A stretch of 39,621 nt of DNA from an uncultured Paracoccaceae bacterium (lineage in GTDB: Bacteria; Pseudomonadota; Alphaproteobacteria; Rhodobacterales; Rhodobacteraceae). The stretch is taken from assembly GCA_937995865.1 (NCBI GenBank), contig CALKJA010000083.1:1-39621 (forward strand), given 5' to 3'. A program made the translations under genes and the position numbers. The notes beneath the pieces are model-generated. The model ran no database searches. It had not been told where the DNA came from and worked only from the letters and a program-made list of their open reading frames with translations. Positions 33,043 through 39,621 of the stretch are shown here, one piece after another (the stretch's first letter is position 1; each line of letters starts with the position of its first letter).

Positions 33043-33810
33043 CTAAAACCTATCCTTGCGGCTGCGGATTTCCGCGAACACAGCTGCGTCGCTTGCGTTT
33101 TCTAGGCCCAGATGCGCGCGAATTCTGGCATCACCATAGCGCAAAAACGGGTTCGTCTCAAACTCGGCCTGCATCGCGGTGGGCATGGTTGGCAGACCTG
33201 CGGCTCGCATTTTGTCCACCTGAGCGGCGCGGGCCTGCAATGCAGAGTTTTCGGGATCCACAGAGAGCGCAAACCGCGCGTTTGCTTGTGTATATTCATG
33301 TCCACCGTAGACCTCGGTTTCTGGCGGCAATGCGCGCAACTGCTCCATGCTTTGATACATCTGTTCAGGGGTGCCTTCGAACAGGCGTCCGCAGCCCATC
33401 GCAAAAAGTGTATCTCCGGTGAAAACCGCCGCCGCACGCGGCAGATAGAAGTTCACCATGTCCAGAGTATGACCTGGCGTGTGCAAGATGTGCACTTCTT
33501 GTGTGCCAAATGTAAGCTGATCTCCGCCTTGCACGGTTTTGTCAAAAGACAACGCGCGCCCGCCTTTGTACCCCGGTCCAATAACGTGGCAACCGGTTTG
33601 CTGGCGCAGCTCGTCCATTCCGTCCGTGTGATCAGGGTGCCAATGCGTGATCCACAGCTCATCCAGCTGCCAGCCAGTTTGCTTTAACGCGTTAAGCACT
33701 GCGTCGGCCTCACCTGCATCTACACATGCCACCTTTCCGCTGGCTTCATCGCGCAGCAAGTATCCGTAATTGTCAGCAAGATACGGAAAGAGATGGACGG
33801 AAAGGGTCAT
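33043..33810 (-). CDS. gloB: Hydroxyacylglutathione hydrolase (glyoxalase II)
   Basis: Predicted 255-aa metallo-beta-lactamase-fold hydrolase that cleaves S-lactoylglutathione to D-lactate and glutathione. Metal ligands are THWHPDHTDG (about 57-66), HTPGHTLD, FTGDTLF and GGHEYTQAN, in the correct order. The start at 33810 follows GAGG with 6-base spacing and gives the family's normal length; an in-frame extension to 33975 crosses the divergent gene's start and is rejected. Stop codons of gloB and the ADH pseudogene are 3 bases apart (convergent). Confidence 0.95.
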   Translation of the reverse strand: MTLSVHLFPYLADNYGYLLRDEASGKVACVDAGEADAVLNALKQTGWQLDELWITHWHPDHTDGMDELRQQTGCHVIGPGYKGGRALSFDKTVQGGDQLTFGTQEVHILHTPGHTLDMVNFYLPRAAAVFTGDTLFAMGCGRLFEGTPEQMYQSMEQLRALPPETEVYGGHEYTQANARFALSVDPENSALQARAAQVDKMRAAGLPTMPTAMQAEFETNPFLRYGDARIRAHLGLENASDAAVFAEIRSRKDRF

Positions 33811-33883
33811 GGCGGCCTCAAGTGGTTTGGTTGACAAAAGCGTAGCTGCACGCTTTGCCTCTGTCCAACGAGGAGACGCGAAA

Positions 33884-36800
33884 ATGTCAGGGCAGTGGGA
33901 ATTCTGGATCGACCGGGGCGGCACTTTTACCGATATCGTTGCTAAATGCCCGGATGGCGCTTTGCACACGCACAAACTTCTGTCGGAAAATCCAGAACGC
34001 TATGCCGATGCGGCGGTGCAGGGCATCCATGACTTGATCGGATCAGATACGTTGCCGGATGGAACGATCCGGGCCGTAAAGATGGGCACAACTGTTGCCA
34101 CAAATGCCCTGTTGGAGCGCAAGGGCGATCCGGTTCTTTTGATGATCACTCAGGGTTTCTCAGATCTGCTGCGGATCGGCTATCAAACGCGCCCTGCGCT
34201 GTTTGATCTTCATATCAAGCGCCCGGCGTTGATTTATGATCGGGTTGCAGAGGTTTCTGAGCGATTGGATGCCGATGGCGCTGTGGTGACTCGGCTTGAT
34301 CTTAAGGTGGCAAGGCTGGCTTTACAGGACGCGTTTGATAATGGCCTGCGCGGTGTGGCGATTGCGTTGATGCATGCCCATGTGAACCCAGCGCATGAGG
34401 TTGCGGTGGCCGAAATCGCCACCGAGATTGGCTTTACGCAAATCAGCACATCGCATTCTGTGTCCCGATTGGCCAAGCTTGTGGGGCGTGGGGATACAAC
34501 TGTGGTTGACGCTTATCTTTCGCCAAAGCTACGCCGCTATGTGGATCAGGTTGCGGGTGCGCTTGATCTCGGGCGCGCAACTGAGGCTTTGCTTTTTATG
34601 CAATCCAATGGCGGATTGGCGGATGCAGCGCAATTTCAGGGCAAAGATGCGATATTGAGCGGCCCGGCAGGCGGTATTGTTGGCATGGTCGAAACAGGAG
34701 CCGCCGCTGGGTTTGATCGCTTGATCGGCTTTGATATGGGCGGCACCTCCACTGATGTTAGCCACTATGCGGGCACATATGAGCGCACCTTTGAGACCGA
34801 GGTGGCAGGCGTGCGCATGCGCGCACCAATGATGGATATTCATACTGTTGCGGCAGGCGGAGGCTCGATCTGCACGTATCGGGACGGGCGCTTTCAAGTT
34901 GGCCCCGAAAGCGCAGGCGCAGATCCCGGTCCGGCCGCCTATCGCCGAGGTGGGCCGCTCACGGTTACCGATTGCAACGTGATGCTGGGCAAGCTGTCGC
35001 CTGATCACTTTCCGCCCGTATTTGGCCCCGGCGGGGATGCTCCTTTGGATCTGGCGGCTGTGCAATCTGGCTTCGCGGATATGGCGCAAGCCGCTGGAAT
35101 GCAGGCCGAAGAGGCCGCAGAAGGCTTTCTTAAGATCGCCGTGGACAATATGGCCAACGCGATCAAAAAAATCAGCGTTGAGCGCGGTCATGATGTGAGC
35201 GGATACACGCTTCAATGCTTTGGCGGCGCTGGCGGGCAGCACGCGTGTTTGGTGGCCCAAGCTTTGGGGATGCGGCGGGTGATGATTCACCCGTTTGCAG
35301 GTGTATTGTCTGCCTATGGCATGGGCTTGGCGGATATCCGTGTAATGCGCGAAGCGCAGTTTGACGCTCCGCTAGAAGATGACAGCGCAGCACGTATCGT
35401 GTCGAAGCTGGGGCTCCAAGCGACGGCCGAAGTCACCACACAAGGCGCTGCTGACGTCCGCACCGAAGCCCGAGCCCATCTGCGCTACGAAGGCTCGCAT
35501 CAAGCGTTAAATGTGCCCTTTGGCACGGCTGCTGATATGCGCGTCGCTTTTGAGCGGGCCCACCAGGCGCGCTTTGGTTTCACATCGCCCGAACGTGCGG
35601 TGGAATTTGAAATGCTCGCTGTTGAGGCGATCGGTGCCACTGGCGAAGCCCCGCAAGCTGTGGCCCCGGCTGGCGAAGGCGCCATCATTGCTCAGGTGCC
35701 GGTCTATCTTGGCGGTTGGCAATATGTGCCGATGTACGATCGCACCACTCTTGACCCAGCGTCCCACGTGATAGGCCCGGCAATCATCAAAGAGCCGACT
35801 GGCACAAATATGGTCGAACCCGGGTGGGTGGCCACATTAGATTCCGCCGGGAATTTGATCCTTAACCGCAGCGCCGCGCAAACGGACAGTGCTGCTAAAA
35901 CGGACGCGAACCCAGTGATGCTTGAGGTGATGTCCAATCTCTTCATGTCTGTCGCAGATCAGATGGGGGCGACACTGGCCAACACCTCGTGGTCTGTCAA
36001 TATCAAGGAAAGGCTCGATTTTTCCTGCGCGATCTTTGATGAGGCAGGGGATTTGGTGGCCAATGCCCCCCATGTTCCTGTGCATCTTGGCTCCATGTCT
36101 GACAGCATCAAAGTGGTCATGCGTGAGAACCCTGATGCGGCCGATGGCGATGCCTTCATGCTCAACGCACCGCATAACGGCGGAACGCACCTGCCTGATG
36201 TGACTGTGGTCACTCCGGTTTTTATCGATGGGCAGCCGCGCTTCTGGCTGGGGTCACGAGGGCATCACGCCGATATCGGTGGGCGGACGCCAGGTTCTGC
36301 CCCGCCTGACAGTACAACCGTTGAGGAAGAAGGTGTCGTAATCGAAAACACCCGCCTTGTGGCCCAAGGGCGCCTGCTTGAGGCCGAGGCCCGCGTAATT
36401 TTGACGTCCGGTATCTACCCTTGCCGCAACGTCGATCAGAACATGGCGGATCTCAAAGCACAGGTTGCTGCGAATGAAACAGGCCGCAGGGAGCTTTTGA
36501 AACTGGTGGACAGTCAGGGCTTGGATGTTGTCTGCGCCTATATGGGCCATGTCCAACGTAACGCTGAGCACAGCGTGCGCGCTGCTATCAAGACCCTGAA
36601 AAATGGTTGTTTCAGCTATCCGATGGACATCGGCCAAACCATCAAAGTTGCCCTGACTGTTGACGCTGAAAAGGGAGAGGCCACCGTCGATTTTACTGGG
36701 ACCAGTGCCCAGCATTCCGGCAATTACAACGCTCCGCTCGCGGTCTGTCGTGCCGTTGTGCTTTACTGCTTCCGAACTTTAGTTGGTAAAAATATACCGC

Positions 36801-37429
36801 TGAACGAAGGGTGCCTAAAACCGCTCAATATCATGGTGCCAGATGGCTCAATGCTCAATCCCACGGCTGGGGCCGCCGTGATTGCAGGCAATACCGAAGT
36901 CTCTCAGGCTGCATGCAACGCACTCTTTGGCGCGCTGGGCGTGATCGCGGGATCTCAGGCTACAATGAACAACTTTGTCTGGGGCAATTCAGAATTCCAG
37001 AACTATGAGACAATCTGTGGGGGCACCGGGGCAGGCCCGGGTTTCAACGGTTGCGATGCTGTGCAAACCCATATGACAAACACCCGAAGCACCGATCCTG
37101 AGATCCTCGAAAAGCGCTTCCCAGTCCGCCTCGAAGAATGGCGGATCCGGGCCGATGCAGGCGGCGAAGGGGCATGGCAAGGCGGCAAAGGCTGCCTGCG
37201 GCGCTTGCGCTTTCTATCCCCTGTTACAGTGACCGTGCTCTGCGGGCACCGCCAGATCCCACCCTTTGCATGCGCAGGCGGCACTCCGGGTCAAACCGGT
37301 CAAAATTGGGCGGAACTGCCCGATGGCACACGGATCAACCAAGGCGGAAATGATGAAATCGATCTCCCAGCGGGCGCAATCTACGGAATGAAAACACCCG
37401 GTGGCGGTGGTTGGGGAAGCCTGCAATAG
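33884..37429 (+). CDS. 5-oxoprolinase-type fused hydantoinase A/B protein
   Basis: Predicted 1181-aa cytoplasmic enzyme with HyuA- and HyuB-type halves in one chain, as in ATP-dependent 5-oxoprolinase, which opens 5-oxo-L-proline to glutamate. Start at ATG 33884 after GAGGAG with 8-base spacing. HyuA_N begins DRGGTFTDIVA (10-20) with GTTVATNALLERKG (68-81) and the ATPase segment GFDMGGTSTDVS. A short linker near residues 660-680 joins HyuB, recognised by EVMSNLFMSVADQMG, NIKERLDFSCAIFD and a Gly-rich C-terminus GGGGWGSLQ. Fused length suits 5-oxoprolinase better than N-methylhydantoinase, which is usually two chains. Divergent from gloB by 73 bases; glutathione turnover could link the two, but this is inference. 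Confidence 0.9.
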   Translation: MSGQWEFWIDRGGTFTDIVAKCPDGALHTHKLLSENPERYADAAVQGIHDLIGSDTLPDGTIRAVKMGTTVATNALLERKGDPVLLMITQGFSDLLRIGYQTRPALFDLHIKRPALIYDRVAEVSERLDADGAVVTRLDLKVARLALQDAFDNGLRGVAIALMHAHVNPAHEVAVAEIATEIGFTQISTSHSVSRLAKLVGRGDTTVVDAYLSPKLRRYVDQVAGALDLGRATEALLFMQSNGGLADAAQFQGKDAILSGPAGGIVGMVETGAAAGFDRLIGFDMGGTSTDVSHYAGTYERTFETEVAGVRMRAPMMDIHTVAAGGGSICTYRDGRFQVGPESAGADPGPAAYRRGGPLTVTDCNVMLGKLSPDHFPPVFGPGGDAPLDLAAVQSGFADMAQAAGMQAEEAAEGFLKIAVDNMANAIKKISVERGHDVSGYTLQCFGGAGGQHACLVAQALGMRRVMIHPFAGVLSAYGMGLADIRVMREAQFDAPLEDDSAARIVSKLGLQATAEVTTQGAADVRTEARAHLRYEGSHQALNVPFGTAADMRVAFERAHQARFGFTSPERAVEFEMLAVEAIGATGEAPQAVAPAGEGAIIAQVPVYLGGWQYVPMYDRTTLDPASHVIGPAIIKEPTGTNMVEPGWVATLDSAGNLILNRSAAQTDSAAKTDANPVMLEVMSNLFMSVADQMGATLANTSWSVNIKERLDFSCAIFDEAGDLVANAPHVPVHLGSMSDSIKVVMRENPDAADGDAFMLNAPHNGGTHLPDVTVVTPVFIDGQPRFWLGSRGHHADIGGRTPGSAPPDSTTVEEEGVVIENTRLVAQGRLLEAEARVILTSGIYPCRNVDQNMADLKAQVAANETGRRELLKLVDSQGLDVVCAYMGHVQRNAEHSVRAAIKTLKNGCFSYPMDIGQTIKVALTVDAEKGEATVDFTGTSAQHSGNYNAPLAVCRAVVLYCFRTLVGKNIPLNEGCLKPLNIMVPDGSMLNPTAGAAVIAGNTEVSQAACNALFGALGVIAGSQATMNNFVWGNSEFQNYETICGGTGAGPGFNGCDAVQTHMTNTRSTDPEILEKRFPVRLEEWRIRADAGGEGAWQGGKGCLRRLRFLSPVTVTVLCGHRQIPPFACAGGTPGQTGQNWAELPDGTRINQGGNDEIDLPAGAIYGMKTPGGGGWGSLQ

Positions 37430-37448
37430 CGCGCCTCTTCTCTCCACT

Positions 37449-37566
37449 CTTCATCTTTCCCCAAATACCTCGGCGAGCACGAGAGGCGGCGCCTCTCGTT
37501 CGCGGCGCAGGCCGCGACCCGCCCCAATGCCACAGGCCCAAAGGGCAGAAGGGGGAGGCGGGTTGG
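37449..37566 (-). repeat. GC-rich intergenic repeat, copy 2, between convergent genes
   Basis: On the minus strand it reads CTCCCCCTTCTGCCC, then GC hairpins, then GCCGAGGTATTTGGGGAAAG and ATGAAG, matching the order in copy 1 (31641-31740). Hairpins are CGAGAGGC (37480-37487) / GCCTCTCG (37491-37498) with a 3-base loop, and CGCGGC (37501-37506) / GCCGCG (37511-37516). It lies between the ends of the oxoprolinase gene and cydB, so it may end transcription from both sides. Confidence 0.6.
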
Positions 37567-37586
37567 CTAACACTCAATATCCTTTG

Positions 37587-38600
37587 CTACTCGTAAGTAA
37601 GCGCGCGCGCTTTGCCCCGAAATACCCAATAAGCCAACGCGGTGTAAGCAAGGATAGTGGGCAAAACGATAACCGTGCCTGCCAAAATGATGATCAATGC
37701 CGAAGGGTGCGAGGCCGCCTCATAGATCGTCAACTGCTCTGGCACCACATAGGGGTAAAACGAATAGGCAAGCCCAAGGAACGCAAGAATAAACAGCGTC
37801 ATAGATGCAACAAACGGGCTCCACGCATAGGCATCATTCTCCCTGGGCAAAGTCCGCAACTTCCACCACAAGAACGCCACCAGAAGCCCCGATAGGATCG
37901 GCAAAGGCGCAAGGTAAAATACGTCTGGGAAACTGAACCATTTTTCAAAGATGCGCGGCGAGACAAAAGGCGATGCTATCGAAATCGCCCCGATCCCAAG
38001 GATCAGCCCCCAGATACCGCCTTTGGCCCAACCAACGGCCTTTTTCTGAAGGCCCCCTTCGGTTTTCAGGATCAGCCAACATGCTCCGATAAAGCTGTAT
38101 CCCACGGTCAAAAACACTGCCGTGAGCGTTGCAAAGGCCACATGCCCAAAGGTCCATGTCAGCCCCATGATATACATACCCAGCATAAAGCCCTGCGCCA
38201 GCGACGATATCGTCGAACCCGCAAAGAACACTTTATTCCACATTGGCTTCCACTCGGCAGGGGCCTTGGCCCGAAACTCGAACGCCACGCCGCGCATGAT
38301 CAACCCAATCAACAGCACAGCGACCGGCAAGTAGAGAGATGTCAGGATCACCCCGTGGGCTTGAGGGAACGCGACAAGAAGCAAACCTACAGCCAAGACA
38401 AGCCATGTTTCGTTGGCATCCCAGAACGGCCCGATAGACGCGACCATGCGATCTTTTTCTGCGTCTTCAGCAAAGGGGAACAGTGCACCTACTCCAAGAT
38501 CGAAGCCGTCAAGCACAACATAAATCAGGATCGAAAGGCCCATTAGGGCCGCAAAGGTCCACGGTAGCCAGATCGCGGGGTCGCCAAACAAGGTCATCAT
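37587..38600 (-). CDS. cydB: Cytochrome bd ubiquinol oxidase subunit II (CydB/CioB)
   Basis: Predicted 337-aa inner-membrane subunit of the bd-type quinol oxidase. About eight to nine membrane helices; the N-terminal segment has YVVLDGFDLGVGALFPF (about 27-43), and GPFWDANETWLVLAVGLLL (about 57-75) matches the CydB signature, including the conserved Asp and Trp. Length (337) is shorter than E. coli CydB (379) and fits the CioB group. ATG 38600 is followed by a second ATG. It is 66 bases downstream of cydA on the same strand. A hairpin GGCCG/CGGCC sits in that gap. Reduces O2 to water with quinol electrons without pumping protons. Confidence 0.95.
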   Translation of the reverse strand: MMTLFGDPAIWLPWTFAALMGLSILIYVVLDGFDLGVGALFPFAEDAEKDRMVASIGPFWDANETWLVLAVGLLLVAFPQAHGVILTSLYLPVAVLLIGLIMRGVAFEFRAKAPAEWKPMWNKVFFAGSTISSLAQGFMLGMYIMGLTWTFGHVAFATLTAVFLTVGYSFIGACWLILKTEGGLQKKAVGWAKGGIWGLILGIGAISIASPFVSPRIFEKWFSFPDVFYLAPLPILSGLLVAFLWWKLRTLPRENDAYAWSPFVASMTLFILAFLGLAYSFYPYVVPEQLTIYEAASHPSALIIILAGTVIVLPTILAYTALAYWVFRGKARALTYE

Positions 38601-38666
38601 GGCAAAGGTCCATTCCTAAAGGATCGAAAGGGGTGGAAGGGCCGCGCACGGCCGCTCCAAAGAGGT

Positions 38667-39621
38667 TCATTCAGCGGGCACATGTCTTGGCCGTTGATGC
38701 AGGTCACCCGCCGCCAGGTCGCTCAGGGCTTCGCCAGTTTGCGGCAGATTGCCATCGATGCCATCGCTCTTGGCTGCCTTGCGGGCGAGGTAAAAAATCA
38801 CGCTTACATAGGCCACAAGCAGCAGCACATAGACCGTCAGATAGGCGACAAGCGTGGTCAGAACGAATGGCGCAGGGACATCCGCCACTGCCGCTTCGGT
38901 GGTCAAAACACCGTTCACAAGCCAAGGTTGGCGCCCGATTTCCGTGGTGTACCAACCGGCCAAAGTGGCGAGCCAGCCGGAAAAGCTCATTCCGACAAGC
39001 CCATAGAGCCAGAGCTTTGGTAGCCGTTCGAGCCGGAAACGTTTACCGGTCTGAGGGTCACGTCTGGCAATCCATGCCAGTGTGCCCCAGCTGACGAACA
39101 GCATTAGCACTCCGGTGCCAACCATAATCCGGAATGACCAGAAAACCTTGCCTACGGGCGGGTGCATAACTGTTCCGTCTTCCAGAACAAAATCGTTAAG
39201 GCCGGGAACAACGCCTTGTGGGTCATGGGTCAGAATGATCGAGGCGAGATATGGAATCCGTATTGCATAGTCATTGCGGCGCTCTTCTTCGTTTAGAATG
39301 GCAAACAGGTACAAAGGTTTGGCGGGTCCGGTTTCCCAGTTGCCTTCCATCGCCGCCACTTTGGCCGGCTGGTGCTCTAAAGTGTTTAACCCGTGCATGT
39401 CGCCTGCATAGATCTGAATGGGGATCAGAATCGCGGCCAGCCACAAGCCGGTTCTCAGCCCTGTTTTCGCATCCTCGCTGCGATCGCCCACGAGCCATCG
39501 AAAGGCACTGATGCCCACGACTAGAAACGCGACGGTCAATCCAGACGCCAGCAGCATATGCACCAACCGGTAAGGGAGGGAAGGGTTGAAGATGATTGCA
39601 AACCAATCCGTTGCAAAGACC
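38667..39621 (-). CDS. cydA: Cytochrome bd ubiquinol oxidase subunit I (CydA/CioA), 5' part missing
   Basis: The last 317 residues of subunit I; the frame runs off the right edge (39621), so the start and N-terminal haem ligands are outside the window. The visible part begins VFATDWFAIIFNPS and continues with a helix including the quinol region. The VFWSFRIMVGTGVL segment carries the likely haem b558 Met ligand, and GWYTTEIGRQPWLV is the signature block. The quinol loop before it is short, as in CioA rather than E. coli CydA, which suggests the cyanide-insensitive type. The C-terminal tail after the last helix is hydrophilic. Confidence 0.95.
   Translation of the reverse strand, partial: VFATDWFAIIFNPSLPYRLVHMLLASGLTVAFLVVGISAFRWLVGDRSEDAKTGLRTGLWLAAILIPIQIYAGDMHGLNTLEHQPAKVAAMEGNWETGPAKPLYLFAILNEEERRNDYAIRIPYLASIILTHDPQGVVPGLNDFVLEDGTVMHPPVGKVFWSFRIMVGTGVLMLFVSWGTLAWIARRDPQTGKRFRLERLPKLWLYGLVGMSFSGWLATLAGWYTTEIGRQPWLVNGVLTTEAAVADVPAPFVLTTLVAYLTVYVLLLVAYVSVIFYLARKAAKSDGIDGNLPQTGEALSDLAAGDLHQRPRHVPAE

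Noticed and set aside
38601-38666. CydX-like small subunit between cydA and cydB
   Set aside because: CydX normally follows cydB. The short frame starting at the cydA stop runs into cydB and lacks a membrane helix.
1-39621. CRISPR array, insertion sequence, prophage or restriction-defence island
   Set aside because: No regularly spaced repeats, transposase, integrase, capsid or nuclease-defence gene was seen on either strand.

Overview
The window reads as chromosomal DNA of a Roseobacter-group alphaproteobacterium (Rhodobacteraceae). The basis is gene content and protein resemblance: the TrcR/DUF1013 regulator, the dnaX-GNAT-ybaB-recR cluster with the SRP RNA next to dnaX, pheA beside a membrane-anchored cytochrome c, a hem gene cluster, CioA/CioB-type bd oxidase, and a GC-rich repeat of a kind common between genes in this group. 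No database search was run. No phage, insertion sequence, CRISPR array or replication origin was seen.

Layout. Positions 1-2100: two tiny, overlapping, tightly spaced minus-strand ORFs (31-340), a secreted RNase T2-type nuclease, and the cell-cycle regulator gene trcR behind a leader that can fold into a three-way junction. A gap with no recognisable gene follows (2101-2491). Positions 2492-6150: minus-strand DNA-metabolism block of SRP RNA, dnaX, a GNAT acetyltransferase, ybaB/ebfC and recR, with a perfect 20-bp palindrome before ybaB. Positions 6149-11240: cpdB-like cyclic phosphodiesterase/nucleotidase, nudC, an SRPBCC protein, pheA and a membrane-anchored cytochrome c. Positions 11300-19514: the peptide or muropeptide ABC transporter operon yejABEF, convergent with a D,D-carboxypeptidase carrying a SPOR domain, then a HAD phosphatase. 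Positions 19515-26370: clpS, an RsmC-like methyltransferase, a degenerate short-chain dehydrogenase, hemF, a MATE exporter, hemE and hemC.

Positions 26387-37430 look more accessory and catabolic: an FAD-linked 2-hydroxyacid dehydrogenase, a CAT-anticodon tRNA, an operon of zinc alcohol dehydrogenase and aldehyde dehydrogenase followed by a GlxA/AraC-type regulator, a second alcohol dehydrogenase gene broken by three in-frame stop codons, glyoxalase II, and a 5-oxoprolinase-type fusion protein. The window closes with cydB and the 3' part of cydA, encoding a cytochrome bd-type quinol oxidase.

How the parts relate. hemC, hemE and hemF are three steps of protoporphyrin synthesis, and the cytochromes here use haem. 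YejABEF beside a peptidoglycan carboxypeptidase fits cell-wall peptide recycling. The ADH-ALDH-regulator operon would oxidise an unidentified alcohol to an acid. No single undescribed system stands out. The strongest unexplained signals are the hidden small-ORF pair at the left edge, the folded trcR leader, the nonsense-only ADH pseudogene, the SDR lacking its catalytic lysine, and the shared GC-rich intergenic repeat.
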